Below are positions 1 to 5,387 of a DNA stretch of 6,027 bases, one piece after another. The DNA comes from Candidatus Cloacimonadota bacterium (GTDB lineage: Bacteria > Muiribacteriota > UBA6191 > JACPRK01). The stretch lies in assembly GCA_021772705.1 (NCBI GenBank), contig JAJFLN010000720.1, positions 1 to 6,027 of the forward strand. Direction: 5' to 3'. Position 1 is the stretch's first letter. Each line of letters opens with the position of its first letter. The notes under the pieces were generated by a model. It was given only the letters and a program-made list of their open reading frames with translations. It did no database searches and was not told where the DNA came from. A program made the translations under genes and the position numbers.

Positions 1-126
1 CTCATCTGTCACGCCGGCTGCTGTCGCAGCCGACGCGCCAGACCGGGCCGACACCTCCGCTTCGCTCCGGCATCACCCCTTGACCTCGCAGCTGATTCTA
101 GACGTTAGCCCGATCTGGACTACCGA
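1..126 (+). repeat. Element A, copy 1 (attC-like repeat, truncated at the window's left edge)
   Basis: This stretch aligns without gaps to 2977-3102, with 114 of 126 positions identical. It contains a perfect 7-bp stem at 15-21/26-32 with a TGTC loop, a conserved CTCCGCTTCGCTCCGG core, and a GTTAGCC box at 104-110. That box resembles the R' box of an integron attC site (GTTRRRY, one mismatch). The left arm with the partner RYYYAAC box would lie outside the window, so the site is incomplete here. Identity continues 16 bases past the box, farther than a simple attC boundary would predict. Calling it attC is an inference from copy 2, where both arms are visible. Confidence 0.6.
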
Positions 127-144
127 TCTGATGATCCGCAGCGC

Positions 145-308
145 TCACAACAGATATCAGGCGCTGCACACACACATCAGAACGATAGCTCCTCGACACG
201 TCGCCGCCAGGCGGCGACGAGCTCGTCGGCCAAGAAGTCCACTGGAGTCCCGGCGCTTGCCGAACGACCGGCGGTGTGGGTATCGACTGCTTCCGCCGCC
301 GGTTAGAT
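145..308 (-). repeat. Element B, copy 1 (GC-rich hairpin, possible attC-like site)
   Basis: The core at 188-230 recurs at 3166-3208 with only two or three changes, in the loop and next to it. It forms a perfect 8-bp stem, GTCGCCGC (200-207) and GCGGCGAC (211-218), around a CAG loop. To the right, GTTAGAT at 302-308 fits GTTRRRY exactly. To the left, TCACAAC at 145-151 is a poorer match to RYYYAAC. Read on the minus strand, the element starts 50 bases past the stop of the dockerin gene, where the attC of a minus-strand cassette would sit. The outer arms pair only weakly here, so the outer boundaries are uncertain. The core repeat itself is certain. Confidence 0.5.
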
Positions 309-358
309 TCCGCATGAAAAAGTGTCATAGACCACCTCGCATACCCAGAGAGCCAAAC

Positions 359-1774
359 TCAAGGGCACCGTCCGCCACCGGGAGCAAGTTCCATTACTTT
401 GTTCACCATGTGGAGGACGTCAAAGACGTTCGGTGGGCCACCAGAACGATCGAGGTCCAGAGACGACGAGCTTGTAGATGCAGTGGCCAGTGAGGAATTG
501 ACTACCGAGAGTATGTCGAAGACATTCAAACGTCCGTTTCGATCAGCGTCGAATGAGCCGCAGCCGATTGACACGGTTCCATCGGTTGCCAATCCGCCTG
601 CCATGGGACTCGGCGTTGTATCAGCAAGCTGGAAGTCGGAGGTGCCCAGAAGGGTGGTGCCCAAGGAGGGAACAGGGGCTACTCTGAACTGCAACGATGC
701 CAAGAGCCCTGCTGAAAGCGTCTCAAGTCCAAAGCGGGAAAAAGTGAAGGCGAGTGTTCCAGGGGGCTGCGAGTCAACAATCGAGGCAAGAGTAGAGGAT
801 GTTGCAGCGTCGGTTGTCTGATACGACTCGAAGAGGATGTTGTCGGCGTTGTAGGAGAGCGAGAGGGTGAACCCCGCAGCAATAGCCGGGGCTGGTTGAG
901 AAAAGAGAATGGGGATCTCTATCGTAGACCCTGGAGTTGATACAGCAGAACCGATGGTAAGAACGGGAACTTGTGTTTCGAGGCCAACGTGGAAGCTCGA
1001 GCTTGTCAAGGGGCGAGCCTCACGTCCGGCGGAATCCAAGAGCTGGCCGAACATCAGGCTGTACCATCCCGACTGTGAAGGTGCAACAAAGCTGTAGACG
1101 AACACAGAGGGTCCGCCAGGTCGCAAGAGTTGCATGAAGCCAGAGTCCACGTTGGTGTCGAGCTGAGACAGGCTGGCAACAGAGACTGGAAGTTGGGTAG
1201 TGGCCATGTCAAATGAGAACGTAGCTGTAACTGTTATGAGTTCGGCAGGGGAGATACGTGACGAATCCGAGCTAAAGGACAGAGAAACGGTCGGAGGGAT
1301 CTCAATTGACAGTGTCTCCTCAACTGTAAGCGATTGAAGAAGAAGAGCGTCTTGAATCGCGTCGGGATGCAAGACTGTAGTAGCGGGTGAGACTCCCACA
1401 GGACCGGCCATGTTGAATGCTTCAAACAGGATTGTATCTCCTACTTGAGCGATGGTGTTACCGGCGAAGTGGATGAAGGTGACGGAGAAGAAGCCGGGAG
1501 CTGACTCCGCAAGCGAGTCGGTCTCGTTCTCTTCATGTACCCCAGAGCTAAGGTTCGTGACTCGAATGGTCAAGTCCGAAACTGGTTCACCGGTGTCCCT
1601 CTTCACATTACCTGCCACGAGAAGGAACGAAGTTGAATCTTGGGCAACAAGGATGTGAGGTAAGATCAGCGACGAGAACATGTACACGATCGCGAGTCGG
1701 TGGAGCCACCGTTGGGCACCAGCTTTGACTCGGCCCGATCGGGGGGCGATACTCGATGTCGCAAGAGTGTTCAC
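359..1774 (-). CDS. Secreted protein with a cohesin-like module and a C-terminal dockerin
   Basis: This is an exported 471-residue protein of unknown target. Residue numbers count from the GTG at 1774. That start has a GAGGTG Shine-Dalgarno sequence (1780-1785) five bases upstream; a TTG at 1798 would add eight residues. A basic N-terminus and a hydrophobic stretch (about 27-43) form a signal peptide, with likely cleavage near LVA|QD. Residues about 50-125 look like a beta-sandwich module, and about 160-265 like an Ig-type region. Residues 270-403 carry a cohesin-like pattern (VLTIGSAVSTPGSTIEIPI, then GFTLSLSYN). Residues 409-461 are a dockerin with two calcium loops: D409/D411/N413/D420, and D440/D442/S444/D452, the second one residue longer than usual. 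Cys405 and Cys470 bracket the dockerin and could form a disulfide. Dockerins bind cohesins in extracellular complexes. Having both modules in one protein suggests self-assembly or a structural role rather than a classical cellulosome enzyme, as no catalytic domain is seen. The dockerin call is firm and the cohesin call moderate. Confidence 0.85.
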   Translation of the reverse strand: MNTLATSSIAPRSGRVKAGAQRWLHRLAIVYMFSSLILPHILVAQDSTSFLLVAGNVKRDTGEPVSDLTIRVTNLSSGVHEENETDSLAESAPGFFSVTFIHFAGNTIAQVGDTILFEAFNMAGPVGVSPATTVLHPDAIQDALLLQSLTVEETLSIEIPPTVSLSFSSDSSRISPAELITVTATFSFDMATTQLPVSVASLSQLDTNVDSGFMQLLRPGGPSVFVYSFVAPSQSGWYSLMFGQLLDSAGREARPLTSSSFHVGLETQVPVLTIGSAVSTPGSTIEIPILFSQPAPAIAAGFTLSLSYNADNILFESYQTTDAATSSTLASIVDSQPPGTLAFTFSRFGLETLSAGLLASLQFRVAPVPSLGTTLLGTSDFQLADTTPSPMAGGLATDGTVSIGCGSFDADRNGRLNVFDILSVVNSSLATASTSSSSLDLDRSGGPPNVFDVLHMVNKVMELAPGGGRCP

Positions 1775-1821
1775 TGCTGCACCTCGTGGGTACGTCAAGA
1801 CGGAGCGTGTGTAGCCTTGGT

Positions 1822-1850
1822 AGAGTAGACGCCGAACCTGTGTAGATCAA
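1822..1850 (-). promoter_or_regulatory. Candidate promoter of the dockerin gene
   Basis: On the minus strand, TTGATC (plus positions 1845-1850) lies 17 bases from TACTCT (1822-1827). The -35 matches TTGACA at four positions, but the -10 keeps only the TA...T frame. Transcription would start near 1815, about 40 bases before the GTG at 1774. The site lies within the long inverted repeat at 1825-1872, which adds interest but not proof. Confidence 0.3.
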
Positions 1851-1872
1851 GGTAGCCAGGTTGGGAGTCTAC
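1825..1872. repeat. Inverted repeat (16-bp arms) in the divergent intergenic region
   Basis: The arm GTAGACGCCGAACCTG (1825-1840) pairs with CAGGTTGGGAGTCTAC (1857-1872) at 14 of 16 positions around a 16-base loop. It lies upstream of the dockerin gene and overlaps that gene's candidate promoter. It could be an operator, a cruciform, or a 5' RNA structure. There is no T-run, so a plain terminator is unlikely. A short attC-like site was considered, because AAC and GTT lie within the arms, but the boxes are not at the outer ends. Confidence 0.55.
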
Positions 1873-2127
1873 CCGTCATTATGCCGCAAGTGCCACTGGG
1901 GTTCCAAGAAAGGCAAGAATGTGAGACAGTACGGCTGGCCTCGCCATTGTTTCGAGTGAGCTTTGAGACGTCTTTGCGGACTCGGCGTAGGCCAAGAGGC
2001 GGTGGCAGACCAATCAACCTGTACGGTCTGAACGGACACATGGGTCGACCGTTCAACGCGTATCGTCTCCAGTGACACGGATCGTCCGAAGGTACTCGGA
2101 GCCTTGCAGGTTTCGATGGTCTGGGGT
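1873..2127. other. Divergent intergenic region with no supported gene
   Basis: Short open frames on both strands overlap one another and have no convincing start site or domain. The clearest structure is a stem-loop, CAGACC (2006-2011) with GGTCTG (2025-2030) around 13 bases. GTTCAAC at 2051-2057 matches RYYYAAC exactly and GTTATAC at 2126-2132 nearly matches GTTRRRY, but the intervening arms pair poorly, so no attC site is called here. Confidence 0.4.
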
Positions 2128-2142
2128 TATACTGTTGGTATG
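2128..2142 (+). promoter_or_regulatory. -10 element and possible operator of the toxin-antitoxin operon
   Basis: TATACT at 2128-2133 is a good -10 hexamer. Its expected start site, about seven bases on, falls on the A of the antitoxin ATG at 2140, so the mRNA would be leaderless; no Shine-Dalgarno sequence is well placed. The -35 is weak (TTGCAG at 2104-2109, 18-base spacer). The inverted repeat TTATAC-TGTTG-GTATGA (2127-2143) covers both the -10 and the start codon. Antitoxins of this type commonly bind such sites to repress their own operon, but binding here is inferred. Confidence 0.45.
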
Positions 2143-2376
2143 AAAACTGCGGTATCCCTCCCTGATGAACTGTTTGTTGAAGCGGATAGGCTGGCTAAGC
2201 GGCTCAAGAAGTCGAGGAGCCAGTTGTACCAAGAGGCGGTCCAAGAGTATCTTTGGCGTCACTCCGTCGAGCACGTCGTGGAAGGCCTGAACCGAGTCTG
2301 TGAGAAGATCGATGTGCAGTCGGAGCCATTGGTGAGCGCCGCTGCCAAGAAGCGGCTGGAGGATGTGGAGTGGTAG
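2140..2376 (+). CDS. Ribbon-helix-helix antitoxin of a MazEF-type toxin-antitoxin pair
   Basis: This 78-residue protein has the short N-terminal strand MKTAVSLPDELF followed by two helices (about 8-22 and 27-40, the second starting SRSQLYQEAV). That is the usual pattern of MetJ/Arc/CopG-type DNA-binding antitoxins. The charged C-terminal half (about 42-78) is the part that typically wraps and neutralises the toxin. ATG 2140 is chosen over the TTG at 2104 and ATG at 2116 because the conserved strand begins there and a -10 element sits directly before it. The gene overlaps the toxin gene by seven bases, so the two are co-transcribed and probably translationally coupled. Family recognition is strong. 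The mazE symbol is withheld because this fold differs from the AbrB-type MazE of E. coli. Confidence 0.88.
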   Translation: MKTAVSLPDELFVEADRLAKRLKKSRSQLYQEAVQEYLWRHSVEHVVEGLNRVCEKIDVQSEPLVSAAAKKRLEDVEW

Positions 2377-2714
2377 TCACTCAGGGCGACGTCTATTGGG
2401 TGGATCTAAGGCCCCCGACAGGATCGGAACCCGGATTTCGCAGGCCTGTCCTTGTGGTACAGGGTGAGGCATTCAACGCGAGCCGGATCGGCACCGTAGT
2501 TTGTGTTCCACTGACGAGTAACCTTCGGTGGGCTGATTCCCCAGGGAACGTAGCATTGAAGAAGAGAAGCACGGGCCTGCCGAAGGACTCGGTAGCGAAC
2601 GTCTCACAACCGCTTACTCTCGACAGGGGAGACCTCAGTGAACTGGTGGGGCGGATTGGTACGAGAGAAGCAAAAAGGGTTCTAGTCGGCTTGATGATTG
2701 TTCTTGGCCTGTAG
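2370..2714 (+). CDS. mazF: MazF/PemK-family endoribonuclease toxin
   Basis: Members of this family cleave mRNA at short sequences and halt growth when the partner antitoxin is lost. The 114-residue length is typical. The N-terminal GDVYWVDLRPPTGSEPG leads into the conserved RPVLVV strand, where R25-P26 corresponds to the catalytic arginine region. PLTSN (47-51) carries the conserved Thr/Ser, and DSVANVSQPLTLDR (73-86) is the second conserved block with Gln80. All the usual active-site features appear intact. The GTG start at 2370 lies six bases after GGAGGA (2358-2363), inside the end of the antitoxin gene, which supports coupled translation. Cleavage specificity cannot be read from the sequence. 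The gene is followed by element C1 rather than by an obvious U-tract terminator. Confidence 0.93.
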   Translation: MVVTQGDVYWVDLRPPTGSEPGFRRPVLVVQGEAFNASRIGTVVCVPLTSNLRWADSPGNVALKKRSTGLPKDSVANVSQPLTLDRGDLSELVGRIGTREAKRVLVGLMIVLGL

Positions 2715-2786
2715 ACGTCTGGCCACCACCAAGAGATGGTTTCATCTCAGCTGCAAGCGCACCCAGCTCCGAGAACGGCTCCCTTG

Positions 2787-2871
2787 CGCTGGAGGCATCA
2801 GCCGGGCTCCAGACGTCCGCCCCGCGAGCGAGGCGGACGACGTCGCCCTCAGTTCCTAGGTGTTTCAAGCG
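2787..2871 (+). repeat. Element C, copy 1 (GC-rich hairpin downstream of mazF)
   Basis: A perfect stem, GTCCGCC (2815-2821) and GGCGGAC (2832-2838), encloses a 10-base loop. Positions 2794-2845 align without gaps to 5881-5932 (42 of 52 identical), and the flanking GGCATCA at 2794-2800 is also shared with element A. Weaker pairing extends to CGCT (2787-2790) with AGCG (2868-2871). The core resembles element B on the same strand (ACGTC-CGCC, GGCG-GACGACG). No canonical RYYYAAC/GTTRRRY boxes bound it and no T-run follows, so neither attC nor terminator is secure. Confidence 0.6.
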
Positions 2872-2946
2872 TTCCAATTGTGATAGCTTTGAAAGGCCAA
2901 AGTCCCGCATGCCCGCTGAACGGTGCCTGCTGTTCTCCGTCCAGAA

Positions 2947-3102
2947 CGGCCTAACAGAAAGAATGCAGCAGACGATCTCATCTGTCACTCGACCTGCTGA
3001 CGCAGGTCTCGCGCCAGACCGGGGCGACACCTCCGCTTCGCTCCGGCATCACCCCTTGACCTCGCAGCTGATTCTTGACGTTAGCCCGATTTGGACTACC
3101 GA
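2947..3102 (+). repeat. Element A, copy 2 (attC-like folded recombination site)
   Basis: The left end GCCTAAC (2949-2955) fits RYYYAAC exactly; the right end GTTAGCC (3080-3086) fits GTTRRRY with one mismatch. The arms pair outward-in: CGG and CTAAC with their complements, then three unpaired positions, then AAGAAT with ATTCTT. One extra G at 2965 follows on the left arm, then CAGC with GCTG. Paired R boxes, an unpaired spacer, paired L boxes and an extrahelical base are the recognised layout of integron attC sites, and the length (138 bases) is within range. The inner part holds the stem GACCTGC-TGAC-GCAGGTC (2991-3008). The extra base on the left arm suggests plus orientation, downstream of mazF. 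No integrase is in view, so function is inferred. Confidence 0.6.
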
Positions 3103-3123
3103 AGCCTGGAGCCTATAGAGAAA

Positions 3124-3270
3124 GTGTAACGTCCTGCGCCACGTTGCCTGGGTGTCCCAGACGCCGCTCCTCGACACGTCGCCGCTGGGCGGCGACGAGC
3201 TCGTCGGCAATGCATCCCGTAGGAGTCTCGTAGATTACTGGATGTCAGTTCGAATGTCGTCAGGTTAGGC
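3124..3270 (-). repeat. Element B, copy 2 (attC-like site abutting the minus-strand operon)
   Basis: The core (3166-3208) repeats 188-230: a perfect 8-bp stem, GTCGCCGC (3178-3185) and GCGGCGAC (3189-3196), around TGG. Read on the minus strand, the site opens with GCCTAAC (3270-3264), a perfect RYYYAAC box that contains the TAA stop of the neighbouring gene. It closes with GTTACAC (3130-3124), which has one mismatch to GTTRRRY. Beside the boxes the arms pair moderately (CAGG with CCTG, separated by a two-to-three-base offset). A stop codon inside or next to the attC box is common in integron cassettes. Element A lies only 37 bases away. Confidence 0.5.
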
Positions 3271-4068
3271 TGCATCAAGCGGGGCTTGATAGAGGCCGTG
3301 ATAGTCTGGAAGGGTTGAAGTAGCCGAAACGCGTCGCTGCCACAGTTCCCAATCAAGTCGCCACGAAGGTTTCAGGCCACATTCAGTCGCTCGTACAAGG
3401 GCGGGGAAGTCTGCCGGTGAATTGACGGGACCCGAATCACCTCCGCGCCGAGCCGACAAGAGGCCATGTAGTGATGGGTAGAGCCTCTTCCACGCACCCT
3501 CGGCGAACACACAGAGTAAAAAGTCAAGGACGCCAAGGGTTGACATGTAAGGAGTGGATGGCCAACGAAAGGCCTCATCGAACCCCAATTGAATGTGATG
3601 CAGCGGATGGTTCAAGAACCAGCTATTGCGGGAGAACGCACCGTCGCTTTCGATGCGTACGGCATAGTACTCATGTTGAGGGTCGAGGCCATGGTGGGAG
3701 GCGATCAGCAATATGTGTTGGTAGTGCTGCGTCCGGAGCTTAAATGGTCCCGAGGGCGACTGCGCACTCACGGGTACGGCAATCATCTCCTCGTAGGATA
3801 GTAGCACCAAGGGGCGCTCAGTGAAGACAAAGGCTTGCTTCTCATGGGTGCTCAGGAGAGTGAACACTTGGTCAGGAGTGGCCATATCAAGTCTCTGTCG
3901 AGGTCGTTTGGGATGATACACACGTAATACGTCTCCCGCCTCTTCAATTACTGGAAAGCTCGGTCGGATGAAGGATGCCAGTTCCCGTCCCTGCAAGGTC
4001 GTGAAGAATGCATTCAGAAGGTCACTATATTGGCGATAGCAACCAGAGGCTGTGGACTCTACTATCAT
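3265..4068 (-). CDS. Protein of unknown function, second gene of a two-gene unit
   Basis: I do not recognise this 267-residue protein with confidence. It has no signal peptide or membrane segment and looks soluble. Its most distinctive stretch runs from a QHEYYAVRIESDG strand (131-143) to a histidine-rich HPLHHIQLGF block (154-163). RWPSTPYMSTLGVLDFLL (168-185) then follows. A strand, an HPxxHxQ block and a proline-then-helix segment are broadly reminiscent of DUF2290-type proteins, but that is a loose impression. ATG 4068 overlaps the upstream stop as ATGA, and no strong Shine-Dalgarno sequence precedes it, so translation is probably coupled. The stop lies within the GCCTAAC box of element B2. 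The tight pairing with the next gene suggests the two products act together, perhaps as a defence or toxin-antitoxin-like unit; this is speculation from context. Confidence 0.8.
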   Translation of the reverse strand: MIVESTASGCYRQYSDLLNAFFTTLQGRELASFIRPSFPVIEEAGDVLRVYHPKRPRQRLDMATPDQVFTLLSTHEKQAFVFTERPLVLLSYEEMIAVPVSAQSPSGPFKLRTQHYQHILLIASHHGLDPQHEYYAVRIESDGAFSRNSWFLNHPLHHIQLGFDEAFRWPSTPYMSTLGVLDFLLCVFAEGAWKRLYPSLHGLLSARRGGDSGPVNSPADFPALVRATECGLKPSWRLDWELWQRRVSATSTLPDYHGLYQAPLDAA

Positions 4069-4760
4069 GCGGCCAAGGATTCGTAAAACGCCGTCATTCG
4101 ATCAAGACTTGGCGAGTACAACTGTTCAGGGCGAATGCTGCCCGCCCTTATGGCGTGCCAACCAACGCGATCCGGCGCAAGCTGAATCGGCTTGCCGTTG
4201 TCCACGTATTCCGCGTGCGCCACAGAGATAAAGTCCCACGTAGCAATGCAGCGCTCTGTAGCGACAGCTGGGGGTTCTTCTTGCGCATCGACGGAAACGG
4301 AACATGTCAAGGGCGTAACACCAAGGACGGTTGCCATGTCGTGTGCATACGAATCAAGGTCTCGCCAAACTTTGAATCGTGGCATTCGCCCCGTTACCCA
4401 AGCCTTGACCATATCAAGCGGCAAGACGTACTTAGAGTCGATGGCGTACTGGTCCACCGGAAACGGGCGAGCCTCAGGGGTCGAAGATGCGTCGGGCAAC
4501 TCAGTTGCGAGAGCCTCTCTTAGAGATTCCGCGGCTACTCCAAAATCAAGGGCTACCCAAAGCAGACCTGCGATACGTCGCGATTGTAGTACTTGCTCAA
4601 GGAGGAACCGGTCTATTAGGTCATCCTGGACAAGGCCCGGGTACTTAGCCTGAAGAGACGTAAGGAAGGCCTCTGGCAAATCGTAGTACTCGAGAACGTC
4701 GTCGGCAGGCCAATGGCGGCGGGTAGCTAATTGAATTCTGATGGACGTAGAGGGGGGCAT
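4065..4760 (-). CDS. Protein of unknown function, first gene of a two-gene unit
   Basis: This 231-residue soluble protein matches no family I can name. The N-terminal half is rich in predicted helix (about 20-85, including DDLIDRFLLEQVLQSRRIAGLL). The C-terminal half is mixed, with tryptophans at 121, 132, 175 and 201 and a short acidic linker near 158-163. The ATG at 4760 has AAGGA (plus positions 4769-4773) eight bases upstream on the minus strand, which supports the start. TATACA (plus positions 4786-4791) could be a -10, with only a weak -35. The last four bases overlap the next start codon (ATGA). Overlapping plus-strand open frames were judged shadows because the coupled minus-strand pair has the better start signals. 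Confidence 0.8.
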   Translation of the reverse strand: MPPSTSIRIQLATRRHWPADDVLEYYDLPEAFLTSLQAKYPGLVQDDLIDRFLLEQVLQSRRIAGLLWVALDFGVAAESLREALATELPDASSTPEARPFPVDQYAIDSKYVLPLDMVKAWVTGRMPRFKVWRDLDSYAHDMATVLGVTPLTCSVSVDAQEEPPAVATERCIATWDFISVAHAEYVDNGKPIQLAPDRVGWHAIRAGSIRPEQLYSPSLDRMTAFYESLAA

Positions 4761-4934
4761 GGTAGGCGTCCTTGAGGTGAGCGTTTGTATACATGAAAGA
4801 TAGCAGCCATGACGCTACGATTCAAGCCGAAGCGACCGGGTGTCGGGCGGAGAACTGGGCTCGACGCAGCGGGCTCATTGGTTCGATTCCGGCCCCTGCC
4901 CTCTGTGCCATCGGTTCTTGAGTGGGGGTCGGTA
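4761..4934. other. Divergent intergenic region of module 2
   Basis: This stretch separates the minus-strand unit from the plus-strand pair. It holds the candidate TATACA -10 of the minus-strand unit inside the palindrome TGTATACA (4786-4793). It also holds a T-loop-like GGTTCGATTCC (4880-4890) that does not belong to a complete tRNA. Short frames crossing it have no supporting evidence. No copy of elements A, B or C is present. Confidence 0.4.
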
Positions 4935-4943
4935 TGCTAGACT
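4935..4943 (+). promoter_or_regulatory. Candidate extended -10 promoter for the plus-strand pair
   Basis: TGCTAGACT provides a TG one base before TAGACT, which matches TATAAT at four of six positions. This is the extended -10 form that can work without a good -35. Transcription would start near 4950, leaving a leader of about 48 bases before the GTG at 4998. Confidence 0.35.
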
Positions 4944-4997
4944 CAGGCTCATGGTCCCTTTGCCTGCCGGAAGTCATTCTGACCACAGGAGATTCTT

Positions 4998-5375
4998 GTG
5001 CCACCAAACGAAGCTAGTAGGACCATCGGCGACGAGACGTTCCTCGTAACCACTGAGTTGAGTGACAACACGTGGACGGTTCGCGCAACGGCATCGCGTC
5101 TTGGGGTGGCGGCTGCTCAGGGGTCAAATGGGTGCTCGCGGCCTGCGGTGAGTGCATACCCTGTCGCAGAGCATCTCAGGGGCATGGTACTCTTGCCGTG
5201 GCGGTTTATGCTGGAAGACCGTTCTCAGTGCGGTGTCTCGGCTACCTCGGGCGCCCGGCCGGTCAGCTGGGCGCATGACTGCGAGGCCACGAGAATAGGG
5301 CGACGAGAGGTCGTCCGCTCGAATGCTGTCGTATGTACCGAAAGCTCAACGTGGTATCCAACGTCATGCCTGTGA
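4998..5375 (+). CDS. Hypothetical cysteine-containing protein, possibly frameshifted
   Basis: The 125-residue product is not recognised. The GTG start has AGGAG (4987-4991) six bases upstream, and its stop overlaps the Shine-Dalgarno sequence of the next gene; both support a real gene in a two-gene operon. Third codon positions are GC-rich throughout. Residues 10-60 look ordinary, with alternating strand-like segments (ETFLVTTELSDNTWTVRA) leading into a possible helix ending AEHLRGM. That arrangement is loosely like a HicB-type fold. The rest is low in recognisable pattern and has five cysteines (46, 78, 94, 112 and 124). A frameshift after about residue 45 is possible but unproven, because the alternative frame shows no clear domain either. 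Confidence 0.5.
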   Translation: MPPNEASRTIGDETFLVTTELSDNTWTVRATASRLGVAAAQGSNGCSRPAVSAYPVAEHLRGMVLLPWRFMLEDRSQCGVSATSGARPVSWAHDCEATRIGRREVVRSNAVVCTESSTWYPTSCL

Positions 5376-5387
5376 GGAGATGCCCCT

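Noticed and set aside
80..493. Plus-strand open frame across A1, B1 and the end of the dockerin gene
   Set aside because: It runs through structured repeats and antisense to the conserved dockerin region, has arginine-rich low-information sequence, and lacks start signals.
2051..2132. Possible attC site between GTTCAAC and GTTATAC upstream of the antitoxin
   Set aside because: The end boxes fit, but the arms between them do not pair convincingly, and the right box coincides with the promoter.
2635..3030. Minus-strand open frame over the mazF end, C1 and part of A2
   Set aside because: It overlaps a well-supported gene and two structured repeats, and shows no domain.
4008..4653. Long plus-strand open frames opposite the minus-strand unit
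   Set aside because: They are antisense to two genes joined by an ATGA overlap with a proper ribosome binding site, and look like shadows.
4880..4910. tRNA T-loop-like GGTTCGATTCC followed by CCA-like bases
   Set aside because: The acceptor partner, a D-arm and a proper anticodon arm could not be found, and the CCA is at the wrong distance from the T-loop.
5072..5278. Alternative frame inside the 4998-5375 gene with a CxxCxxC-like run
   Set aside because: It has no ribosome binding site or known domain, and the main frame has better start and stop context.
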